Assembly (NCBI GenBank): GCA_025617745.1
Contig: CM046870.1
Location: forward strand, 9,786,410-9,850,409
DNA: 64,000 bases
From: Heliocidaris erythrogramma
Lineage: Eukaryota > Echinodermata > Echinoidea > Camarodonta > Echinometridae
Direction of reading: 5' to 3'
Shown here: positions 54,883 through 64,000 of the stretch, one piece after another
How the letters are laid out: each line of letters begins with the position of its first letter
How positions within the stretch are numbered: the first letter of the stretch is position 1
Notes under the pieces: generated by a model
What the model saw: the letters and a program-made list of their open reading frames with translations, nothing else
Databases searched by the model: none
What the model was told of the DNA's origin: nothing
Translations under genes and position numbers: made by a program

Positions 54883-55792
54883 AATATATATCGGACTGCA
54901 TAATGCGTGACTAGATTGGCCGACAGAAAGTGTGAAAATCAAAATAATTAAAATCCGCAAGACAAAGCGTGGACAAGGCCGTACACTCCCCCACATTATA
55001 ATAGCATCCTTGAAGAAATGAGATGAGGACAGATTTCCAAGTAGGTGGGCATTGATTATAAACTTGTGCTCAGATTAACAAAGCAGTCTAATGATATAGC
55101 ACTGAGGGGGAGAAATAACTCATGCTTTATCAATGAAGGAATTATTTAACACAGAGAGGGGCAAATGAATTTGTAGTAAGATGTTGAGGATATTTCTCCA
55201 GTATGAGGGAGGGGGTGTATTTTATCAAGTTGTATGCAATAACAGGGCGATTTAATGAAAACATGCAGCCCACTTTTTTTATTGAATAAGATTTAGCAGT
55301 GACATAGTGTTGTTAAAAGCCGCGGGGTCGATAAATGGTTTTCCATTTTTTTGATAAATCTATGTGGGCAGAACACAACATCTTAATAAAATCATGCTCT
55401 GGATACAGTAAAGCATAAACCTGGGAATATTCATTGAATTTATAAGATCAATTTGATATTACCCCGGTATATATCCCAAGTTTATACAATTAATGCACTC
55501 ATAAAGAGGATATATATATACAACAACAAAAAAAGAGAGGGGATCTATTTTACATTTCCAGCTAATCTGTGTAGGTTTTGAAATTCAAAGATATGTACAG
55601 ATGAAATCATGTCAACCCTCAGGTGATTATTCCCAGGTAATACTTTCAATGAGAAAAATCCCTCTTTCCACAGGACTCAAAAGATGTACCTTTTGGGGGA
55701 AGATACAGATACAAGGACAATCAAAAACAATTTCAAAATAAATGGAAGACTACAACTTTTGGGGTCTAAAGCTCAACAACGTGGAATGTTGG
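54883..55792. other. Unique AT-rich stretch, no gene seen
   Basis: No recognised features. Confidence 0.45.
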
Positions 55793-55932
55793 CGGAGCAC
55801 TTCATCAAGTGTTTTGTCAGTGATTTTTACTGACAAATTTGCTCTCAGCCAATCAGATGCAAGGATTTCAGTAGCTTTTAACAGTTGTCGGTAAAAAAAT
55901 CACTGACAAAACACTTGATGAAACGCTCCCCA
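55793..55932 (-). mobile_element. Family B MITE, copy 3 (inverted)
   Basis: GGAGCACTTCATCAAGTGTT to CACTTGATGAAACGCTCCCC, with the core on the minus strand (AGCCAATCAGATGCAAGG on the plus strand) containing the perfect CCAAT-box word. Confidence 0.85.
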
Positions 55933-56309
55933 GGTTTCAGAGAGCAAACCATGCATAAACACAAAAACATTCATAGAAAAGAGCCAAATACTGTAAATAC
56001 CCTCCCCACATTAAATACATTACAATGAAAGCATTCATTTTAAACCTCTATTGGTAGCAATCACTTCATTGTGTCATTGTGTTTACAAAATTCTTGATTT
56101 TTATGTAATCTTTTTAATACATCTAACCTCCTTTCAAAATTTTACACCAATAATAAATCATCAAGATGATCATATATCTCTACCTATGCCAACTATCATA
56201 CTTAACACACTTAAGAAGAAGATTAAAGGAAGTTGACAGATAACACATTAAAATGTGTATTAATGTGTGGCCTTTACACTCCAAGGCATTATTCATCTAA
56301 AACTATCTC

Positions 56310-56550
56310 TAGTCAGGTTCACACGACGACGGGAGCTAAACTTTAAGTTTCGCTTGTAGTTTCAAAACTTTAAGTTAACTTGTAGTTATCTTGTAGTTTC
56401 AGACCGTATGAACGGACTCGTAGTTTTGAAACTTTAAGTTTACTTGTAGCTTGTGGTTAACGCTGAAACCACAAGCAGTGGGGTGGTCCTGCATGGCAGT
56501 TTCGGACCATGTGAACGGGAATAAAGTTTAAGTTCCATAAGCTTGTAGTT
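56310..56550. mobile_element. Possible MITE remnant (family H), copy 2
   Basis: GTTCACACGACGACGGGAGC then repeated TTTCAAAACTTTAAGTT, CTTGTAGTT and GTATGAACGG words. It shares these with 53.95-54.15 kb. Internal short repeats (CTTGTAGTT at least five times) suggest slippage. Confidence 0.35.
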
Positions 56551-57755
56551 AATGATGACCTCGCAGTTCATGTTAAACTTCCAGGTCATACCCTTTGTGC
56601 CAAATATAAACACAGGATCTGTGTGTGTACTCTACACACAATCGATTATCTACTTCTGGGGTTAATTGTAGTTTCAGCTTGTTGTTTTAGGCTTGTATAT
56701 CGACTCTCAGCATAAGATATACTGTTGTGTCTGCATGGGCACTAGGGCTTCCGCAGTTGTAATATTTTTGTGACATCTGTACAAAGCTTCAGCTTGCATG
56801 GATAATATAATGATATGTTATATGAGACTGAGCCTTGACTGATAAATTACTGTTACAGGAGTAGCTTGTGGGTCGTAGGGTTAGGGTAAGTACAGTGTTT
56901 TGACCAGCTAGGGTTGAAGTACCGGTAAGCAATTCAGTTTGTAGGAGATTGATTGCAAAGTAATTGTTACTAGAGCGTGTCTTGCACAACTGCCTTTTTT
57001 TTAAAAAGCCAATGATCTACTGTATTAGCTCTTTTGGATATACAGCGAAAACTAGTCGAACATGAGGACACCCACAAGCAGCTAGGAACTAAATGCTGAT
57101 AAACTCACACTGTACTCTGTACTTTATGACATGGAATTATGTCTGAACTTTGTCCAGTTGATGATATATGAAAATGTAACTAGATGAGCATGTTGAAACT
57201 TGAAGGCATATGCCCCTCCTAAAACATTTCAGTATACCCCACCCCATATCATATAATCAGAAATATCAGATTGCACCCTCTCCAAAACTGAAAGTGGAGA
57301 AGAAAAAGATCATGCCTCTCTGCCACCCTACCCCCCCCCCCCAAAAAAAAATAAGAAAAGGAAATCGCCCTACCCTATGCCAATGAGAAGGCTCCTACCT
57401 AAACAGCTGCTGGAATAGCTATGATATTTCACAAAACAGATAAATTTAATTCTGACATTTTAATACATTAGGGGTTTTTTTCTTCTTAATTCTTATGAGA
57501 TTGAATATCGATAAGAAAATATCACTGACACTGGTGATATCATATGGGAAATAATTGACAGTGTCACTACCTTACATAATTATATTTGAGTCTAACACTG
57601 CTCTTGAGAATACCTAAATTTGATTGGTCAAATGTTTGGCCCTTGTCTGACATTGTCTCATGAATAATTCATGAAAGGATTGTTATGCAAATGGCTATGA
57701 ACATCCAATCACTAGATTAGAGGCCCTGCACGTACAGTGAACGGCAAAGGCCCTG
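56551..57755. other. Unique stretch, no gene seen
   Basis: A poly-C run at 57330-57342 joins an A run. No gene recognised. Confidence 0.45.
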
Positions 57756-58080
57756 AACATATTTATTATTTATTTATTATTTTATTTATAGGTATATACA
57801 ATTACTGATCAGTAGCAAGCTGAAAGGATCAGTTTACAAAATTGGCAACATAAATCATAGATATATATATAACAATCAATTGACAATACAAATAATAAAA
57901 GGACAGAAACAAAAATATGAATGCAAATATAAAGGCAATATGACTTTTAAATAATCATAGGTAATTAAATAGTATACACAAGCATAAACACACCCACAAT
58001 CACACCCACACACACTCAAACATAGACACACACACAAGAAAAAATACAAAGGTATACATATAATAGGTAAGGCAATGTGA
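57756..58080 (-). mobile_element. Possible LINE 3' end on the minus strand
   Basis: On the minus strand, AT-rich UTR-like sequence ends in TATACCTATAAATAAAATAA plus (TAAA/TAAT)n at 57756-57795, the form of a non-LTR tail. No coding remnant is seen. Confidence 0.3.
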
Positions 58081-58274
58081 TCGACTAATCAAATATAAAA
58101 TACTGAATTTCTCAATCTGTCAAATGTATGGTTTGTATTTTTTGTTTAAATGGATTATGGAAATAGCAAGTATATCATTAATGGGTTAGTATTTCTATCT
58201 ATTATTATTAAAGACATTTTTGTTATACAGTGTAATTGGATTTAATTGAGAATTCTATGCAAAAAGGGAATGGT

Positions 58275-58455
58275 TATACAGTCAAACCTGCTTTAGCGAC
58301 CACCTGTCTATAAAGACCACAATTTTGGTTTCCCTTGAAAAATATTTCTCATTGAAACATGTATTAAAGGAACCTGTTTATAAAGACCACCTGCTCATAA
58401 AGACCGCTTTTCTTGTCTCCCTTAAGTGGTCTTTATAGACAGGTTTCACTGTATA
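58275..58455. mobile_element. MITE with TATACAGTcAAACCTG ends
   Basis: TATACAGTCAAACCTGCTTT opens the element and ACAGGTTTCACTGTATA closes it; 15 of 16 terminal bases pair. The inner units CTATAAAGACCAC, TTATAAAGACCACCTG and TCATAAAGACCGC repeat in one direction and are answered by GTGGTCTTTATAGACAGGTT. A TA or TATA target suggests a Tc1/mariner-type origin. Confidence 0.7.
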
Positions 58456-59032
58456 AGCTATCTTAGAGGATAAAGTGCAAAATATAGACAAGTGAATTCA
58501 ATTAAAGCCAGGTTTGATTTAGTTAGCTTATCTATTGGGTGTTTACTTCAGTTTTCTACACAAATCACTAGAATTTTGTAAAAAGAGAAAGAAAAAAACA
58601 TTAGATAACTAATTTTCAATAATTCATGAAACCAAATTGAAAGGTTGACTACATGATGACAACATGATTTTTTGTTTATGCAGTTAGTTACAGAATTATG
58701 TTTAATAAGGCAGTTCGTAATTACAATTTTCGCATACGTGTATGTGTAGAAAAAAGCAATTTGTACCAAATACAATTGAGCTTCATAAGCCGCCATTTTA
58801 CCTACCATGAGGCGCATACCAGTATGTTAAACAAGTAGCACGTCCACCAAAACAAATGCACATGCACATACAAATGGGGTTATTTCAGGGTCATATATAT
58901 GTACCATGTATCATAAACTAATTACAAACTGGCTTCTTATTAGCCGAGTAGGAATGAAGAGGTCGAAATTTGGTGCTCTACAGATGAATGGACTGACTTT
59001 CACACACTTTGTCAAGATAAACCCAGGGGAGC

Positions 59033-59167
59033 GTTTCATCAAGCGTTTTGTCAGTGATTTTTACCGACAACTGTTATAAGCTACTGAAATCCTTGCATCT
59101 GATTGGCTGAGAGCAAATTTGTCAGTAAAAAATCACTGACAAAATGCTTGATGAAATGCTCCCCTGG
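59033..59167 (+). mobile_element. Family B MITE, copy 4
   Basis: CCAGGGGAGCGTTTCATCAA to TTGATGAAATGCTCCCCTGG with the full core, including CTGATTGGCTGAGAGCAAAT. Confidence 0.85.
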
Positions 59168-59580
59168 ACTATACAGTTTATCTGCATTTACTCAATACCA
59201 GTCAGAGTGAATTAGCAATAAGCAAGCGCAGGACAAGAAACAGCCAGTGCCTTGACGAAAGGCTACCAGTGGAGTACATATGAGGGCTACAAAGTGCTTT
59301 ATACATTGTCTGCCTTTCACATATTCTTTAAGGATCAATTAAAAGGCTTTTATTACAAGAGGGTAGTTTAGGTTAAAAGTGTAACTAAATATTTTTGTGC
59401 TGGTAGTCATACTCATGTTGGCATATATTTAACACCAAGCTCAAGTATCATGCAGCTTTATGACTGAGAAATACAAGATTCTAATCTTGTTAAATGACAG
59501 CATGTATATGTATACACAAATGCCAAGATAGAGCATTAGCTATATAAGTATGGCAAATTTGGCAATAACTGTAATAACAT
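59168..59580. other. Unique stretch, no gene seen
   Basis: No recognised features. Confidence 0.45.
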
Positions 59581-59655
59581 TTCCCCCTCTCTTTCCTTCC
59601 CCCTCCCTCCCCCCCCCCCCCCCCCCCCCTCTCTCTCTCTCTCACACACACACTA
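59581..59655. repeat. Poly-C / (CT)n / (CA)n compound tract
   Basis: A C run of about 20 (59609-59629) followed by (CT)n and (AC)n. Confidence 0.85.
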
Positions 59656-60024
59656 TATATTCTCCTAATGGAAATATATTCAAGACACCACAGCTCATGT
59701 AAGAACCCAATACACACGTATGTAGGTTACCCTTTGATAATGTTTTATACCTTATATTTCTAGACACAATATTTAAAACAAATAAAAAACTTCTCATCCC
59801 CTAAAAACATGATCTTATTTTACTTTGATTCTGGTACACTCTAATTTGATTTTATATTGATTGTGAACTTTACTATTTGTCTAGTTTAGCAGCTGGAATT
59901 AATTTTTTTTTTACTCATCTTCACCAGAATGTAAATAGTGCTTTGTCATATTCAAGCCCTTTTCTTTCCTTTTTTTTCTAGTTTACCTTTTCCATCAATT
60001 TTGTGGAATTTAACTTTTATAGGT

Positions 60025-60398
60025 ATATTTAAATCAATTCAATTCCTTTCAAAGTTTATTTCCACTCAAACATTCAATAAAAGCAATGATCAATATAGAG
60101 AGCAGAAATTGAGATGTAAAAACATTGACAAAAATAAAACAATAGCATACTTACAAGTATAAAACAGATGACAATTCATAATACATGTATAAGAAACACA
60201 TAAAAATTGACATGAGTGGGGGGGGGGGGGTGAATTAAAGATGGTTGGCATCTTAGCACTTTCAACCCTTGTAAACAAAATCAACAACAATATTTTAAAA
60301 AATATATATATATTAACAGATTCTACCTGGAATTCCCTCAAATAAGGCATAAAAACAAATTAATCATGAAATCAATGACTGAACAGACAGCATTGATA
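60025..60398 (-). mobile_element. Probable LINE 3' UTR, minus strand
   Basis: On the minus strand the AT-rich sequence ends GTGGAAATAAACTTTGAAAG followed by GAATTGAATTGATT, the AATAAA-plus-GAATT tail style seen at 42.6 kb. It lies directly downstream of the open frame at 60,399-60,683. Confidence 0.45.
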
Positions 60399-60683
60399 TC
60401 ATCTTATTCTGTGGGTGGCGGAAACCGATTTCAAAGGGTTCCGAAATGATCCCCACTCTAAAGATTTGAGAGGAATATCATTATAAAAAGCGGAATAACT
60501 ATATGTGCTTTGATAATGATAAAGAAACAAGATTTGCAATTTAATATTTATTACAGTAGCTGGTAGAGTTTGAGATAATCTTACAAAATTGGAGATATCT
60601 TTCACTTTGTTTTCTTTCACAATCTTATGTTGTTTAAGATAACCTATGGGTCTTATAATGGCTGGCCATTTCCTTGATAAATA
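60399..60683 (-). CDS. Unrecognised 94-codon frame, possible LINE ORF end
   Basis: The minus strand is open for 94 codons before a TGA and contains LPATVINIKLQILFLYHY and SYSAFYNDIPLKSLEWGSF. Composition is protein-like, and the following sequence looks like a LINE 3' UTR. However, it lacks the LWN-LP motif of CR1/L2 tails, and its 5' part overlaps the first unit of the 210-bp tandem array. It may be the C-terminus of a different transposon ORF or a chance frame. Confidence 0.25.
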   Translation of the reverse strand, partial: YLSRKWPAIIRPIGYLKQHKIVKENKVKDISNFVRLSQTLPATVINIKLQILFLYHYQSTYSYSAFYNDIPLKSLEWGSFRNPLKSVSATHRIR

Positions 60684-61540
60684 TTACTAAAGAAAAACTC
60701 CACTTTCTTTCTCAAAATCCTACAAATTTAAATTCTGAAAGTATTAAAGATCATCGCGAATCTATAATGAACACCCTCATAAAAAAGCTACACGTAAATA
60801 TAGATGGCTATTTACATGATGAATAGGCCCTATCTTGTGTTGTTTATGATGACCAACAAGGGCCTCATAATGGCTGGACATTTCCTTGATAAAAAAGTAC
60901 TATAAAGAAAATTCTGCTCTGTTTCTCAAAATCCTACAACCTAAATTATGTACGTATTAAAGACCATCTTCACTTTAATGAACACTCTCATAAAACAGTA
61001 CACATAAATATAGATGGCTATTTTGATGTACAGGCCCGGTCTTATATTGTTTATGATGACCAACAAGGGCCTCATAATGGCTGGACATTTCCTTGATAAA
61101 AAAGTACTATAAAGAAACATTCTACTCTACAGCCCTGGAAAAAATTATTAGACCAAGCTTCTGTAATAAAGGTACTATAATTTGCATTCAACCTAATGAA
61201 AATGATTTGTCTTTGTATTTTATTGAATGAATAACAAATTCCAGCAATTGTACCTTGCTTTTATGATATTTTATTTCCTTCTTACCACAAATATAACACT
61301 TTCAGTACCTAATCTTGGTCTAATAATTTTTTTCCAAGGCTGTATTTCTCAAAAATCCTACAATCTAAATTATGTAGGTATCAAAGATTCTTTACTTTTA
61401 ATAATGAACACCCTCATAAAAATACTACACATAAGTATGGATGGATATTTACGTGATGTAAACGCCCTATCTTATGTGTTTTATGATGATGACAGGCATG
61501 GGTCTCCTAAATACAGGACATTTCCTCAATGAATAGTAAT
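60620..61540. repeat. ~210-bp tandem array, about four units
   Basis: GCTGG(A/C)CATTTCCTTGATAA starts at 60661, 60873 and 61080, and ACAGGACATTTCCTCAAT lies near 61513. Spacings are 212, 207 and about 215 bp once the 213-bp insertion at 61130 is removed. Shared blocks are CTCAAAATCCTACAA, TAAATATAGATGGCTATTT and TTGTTTATGATGACCAACAA. Confidence 0.9.
61130..61342. mobile_element. Tc1/mariner-like MITE inserted in a tandem repeat
   Basis: CAGCCCTGGAAAAAATTATT..AGACCA opens the element and TGGTCT..AATAATTTTTTTCCAAGGCTG closes it, giving long inverted ends. TA dinucleotides flank it at 61128-61129 and 61343-61344, the Tc1/mariner target duplication. Excising 213 bp rejoins TACTCTA with TTTCTCAAAAATCCTAC, exactly the continuous sequence of the neighbouring array units (CTGCTCTGTTTCTCAAAATC). 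It is non-coding. Confidence 0.9.
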
Positions 61541-62085
61541 TCAACCTTAGCAGTCCGCCCACTTAATGAATTAATCCTCCATTCACATTTCTTATTGATA
61601 ATGATGTATATCGTCAATTCCCCACTTCTGGACTAGTTTTGGTTGCATTTGTAAAGCAATAAATCAAATTACCATAAAAGTCTGCTTCATGTAGCAGTCT
61701 ACTTCATGAAGCCTATAGCTTGAACAAACGTGATACAAGCAATTTGGGAATACTAGATTATGAATATTTCATTTAAATCACCTAATTTCCTTTTGCACCT
61801 TAGGGGGCCATGTAAATCATGTTGCAATGTAGTATAGATTATGATATGACTCACGATGCAATTTTGATTTCTACAGGCAGGATCGCTATCATCCACCATT
61901 CTTACACTGTATATGCAGCATCATTCAGCCGGCCCATTACTTGTTTGGCCACCTCCCATTCCCGCCCCCCCCCCCCCCTAATACCATTTCAAAATGGGGA
62001 AAGATATGTCATTATGGAATGTTGTAGGTTTTGATTTACGCAGCAGGCAAGGGGGCGTGTGGGACAAAGTCTTTCCTGGTCATAT
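61541..62085. other. Unique stretch, no gene seen
   Basis: Includes a poly-C run at 61966-61978. No gene recognised. Confidence 0.45.
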
Positions 62086-62161
62086 CGTTAGCTGAGAACC
62101 AAAAGGGCGTTAACTCATATCCTTTTATACAGAGTTAACGCCCTTCTGGCTTTCAACAGAC
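62086..62161 (-). repeat. Hairpin family C, copy at 62.1 kb
   Basis: GTTAGCTGAGAACCAAAAGG and CGCCCTTCTGGCTTTCAACAG with inner GTTAACTC/GAGTTAAC pairing and reverse loop CATATCCTTTTATACAG. Confidence 0.85.
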
Positions 62162-62781
62162 ATATATTTCCTTTGTTTCTCCTCCAACCATGTTCCTTGG
62201 CAGGAAGTCTCTTACTAAACATTACCATCACATAACCCAAATAAGGATAACCTTTCTCAACTCTGACCCCTTTCATACTACAACAAAATTTCTGTTTATG
62301 GTAAGGCGCATATATTTATGTGTGCCTGGCAAAAAAGGCAAAAAAAGACGATGGAAGGAGGAATTCCAATTTGTTTAGGGTATCAGGAATTTACCTGGAA
62401 ACGCCCCTGTACAGGGCACACAATGATATGATCTTTGTGATCTCTTACTAAACAAATGGGCAAAGGTTTAATAACTGCCTAAAACTGCAGCAACCCTTTC
62501 CATTGATACAGGCAACACACCGGTACTGTAAAAAGTTGAAAATATTGATATGCATAATATTTTGCGCAGGTTTTGTGTAGGTTTGGTAGGCCTAATTATT
62601 TCATGCTCAGTTCAATTAGTGGACAATTACCAACCCACAGCATAAAATGCATATATTTTTTTTTACACAATATTAAACAGCGTACTGCATATCCATTACA
62701 AGTGAGCACCCATGCAGCATGAATAGGTTTATGTTTTTGTGGCACTGGTCGCAAAAAATCAATCGAGCGGATCAGCACGAT
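62162..62781. other. Unique stretch, no gene seen
   Basis: No recognised features. Confidence 0.45.
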
Positions 62782-62861
62782 TTAACCCATTGCCTGCGGG
62801 AACCAGGTGGTTCCTGCATTAAGCCTATGGGACTGAGAGAATTCAGAAGTCGACGGGTTAA
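62782..62861 (+). mobile_element. Family D TTAA MITE, copy 7
   Basis: TTAACCCATTGCCTGCGGGA to GAAGTCGACGGGTTAA, interior CCAGGTGGTTCCTGCATTAA. It ends 12 bp from the candidate exon's splice donor, so if that exon is real the MITE lies in its downstream intron. Confidence 0.75.
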
Positions 62862-62872
62862 GAGTAACTCAC

Positions 62873-63008
62873 CCTCTTTGCCGGGATCATGTAGCCAGTG
62901 GTCGGGGGAGTGTGGGGTATGACGTCTGGTCGTCTCCAGCCGATGGCAGCCATATTCCAGAGTCGACGATCCAGGTAAAACGGGAGGGTTGTCTTTACCT
63001 TAGGCACC
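62873..63008 (-). CDS. Candidate internal coding exon
   Basis: On the minus strand a pyrimidine stretch (TCTTTTTTTTTCTG), then TTAATACAG, precedes 136 nt that end AAAGAGG|GTGAGT, a strong donor. One base completes a codon and 45 codons follow without a stop. They include VPKVKTTLPFYLDRRLWNM, AAIGWRRPDVIPHTPPTTG and YMIPAKR. The upstream frame is stopped (TAA) just before the acceptor and TGA overlaps the donor, as expected for a bounded exon. Composition is protein-like and the local DNA is GC-richer. I recognise no family. The paired basic residues (RR, RR, KR) would fit a secreted-peptide precursor or simply a basic protein. Confidence 0.35.
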
Positions 63009-64000
63009 CTGTATTAATTCCTTGAACAACACCGTCAGAAAAAAAAAGATAGGTGGATGGTCGGAGACGGGAACGAGTCGCTTCACGACAGCCGCGGCAG
63101 TGCCGGCAATCGCCACAAAATCGAGCAGAAGCAAGTCAGTGTGGTAGATTAACGGGATTCCCTACTGCTACGGGTTTATCTGACGATGTTTGTATGCAAG
63201 AGAGCATCAGCTGACGTCTAGACTTGGCCTCGAAGCGTATGTCCTGCAGCAAACATGAGATGGGTGTCCAAGCAGTCCCTTTAAAGTTCTTCCTCGACGA
63301 CACAAAGGGCACGTTACATAATCAGCATGTCGGAGAGAGAACTGGTGCTCGCTTAAGACGACGTCCCGAGAAACTGAAGCAAACGGGCATGTCCCGGCTC
63401 TTAGCAAGCAAAAGGCAATAGATAGGCAGAGCTGCGATGCTACTAGCTTGCCTGGCTATGACACTCAAACTGTGGAATGCTCGCAGGTTTATCTCCTACC
63501 ACGGATGAATACCCGTCGTCATCGAGAGACGGTGGAGTGGGTGAGAGATGAGAGGAGAGGGAGGGAGATAGAGAGACAGAGAGAGAGAGAGAGAGGGCAA
63601 GACCGATCAGCCGTGGGACACAGCATTCATGCAGGTATGCCTTTGCTGTTCAGCCGCTGTTCAGCCGCCGTTCCGCTAGCCAGCGCACTATAGCTCACAT
63701 AAACACAGATTCCCCCTCAACAGTCAGCTGGTTTTTATACAATTCTAAGGGATGGCCTGAGAAAACACACCCCATGGATAACAAACATATACCTTTGATG
63801 TGTGTATGTGTATACACCGGCTCTTCTTCGCCGGGCTACTATCTAGTATCTGTCTTGTCTTGTTCACATGTACCCGGTAACCGAGAGGTTAGTCGGGGTC
63901 TCTGTCAGGGTCCGACCTAGCCAGACTTTGAACCATAGGAATATAAACTCTCAGATCAGGAGATATTCCCTTACATTCCTAGACGGTTCGTACATTTATG
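63009..64000. other. CpG-richer stretch, possible gene-proximal region
   Basis: About 63060-63480 has many CpG dinucleotides and few simple repeats. An (AG)n tract lies at 63541-63600. Short frames on both strands are open, but none has convincing splice sites. If the minus-strand exon at 62,873-63,008 is real, its upstream exon or promoter would lie here or beyond the window. Confidence 0.3.

Overview
This is eukaryotic, repeat-dense, AT-rich DNA, and I recognise no complete gene in it. There is no operon-like gene packing, no intact tRNA or rRNA gene, and no recognisable multi-exon gene. The mix of elements suggests a marine invertebrate deuterostome, most likely a sea urchin. That mix is tRNA-headed SINEs ending in (ATT)n, a CR1/L2-type LINE 3' end, swarms of short TIR elements, long (CT)n/(AG)n tracts, GATT-type tails and TTAGGG-type telomeric repeats. 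The species call is inference from repeat style, not from a gene.

Layout. 0-6.3 kb: a GC-rich insert flanked by TTAA, a SINE, and a composite tandem array (5.44-6.20 kb). 6.5-13.5 kb: purine/pyrimidine tracts, a SINE (10.68 kb) and two TIR elements (11.19 and 11.61 kb). 13.68-15.52 kb: a higher-order tandem repeat with a SINE inserted in one half. 16.4 kb: a 15-bp minisatellite. 17-30 kb: repeats alternate with unique islands, a LINE 3' end (22.44-22.90 kb) and a hAT-like element with an 8-bp target duplication (23.4 kb). 30-36 kb: MITEs, tandem repeats and trinucleotide arrays. 36-41.8 kb: mostly unique. 42-54 kb: a 52-copy GATT array, two inverted polypyrimidine/polypurine pairs, a 659-bp element next to telomeric repeats, and long AG tracts. 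54-62 kb: MITEs and a ~210-bp tandem array split by a Tc1/mariner-like insertion. 62.8-64 kb: CpG-richer sequence with the best candidate coding exon (minus strand, 62,873-63,008).

The most striking signal is a ~70-bp imperfect palindrome with arms GAGCCAGAAGGGC..GCCCTTCTGGCTC, present in about two dozen diverged copies from 5.6 to 62.2 kb. Transcripts of it would fold into pre-miRNA-sized hairpins. Second is a pair of ~140-bp MITE families with different terminal arms but the same core, which carries a near-perfect NF-Y (CCAAT-box) site. Third is a set of seven ~80-bp TTAA-flanked elements.

The window reads as a gene desert or the interior of very long introns. Several repeat-free, GC-richer islands with homeodomain or POU-type words could be cis-regulatory, but proving that needs alignment to a related genome. 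I saw no retrovirus, LTR element, Polinton or toxin gene.
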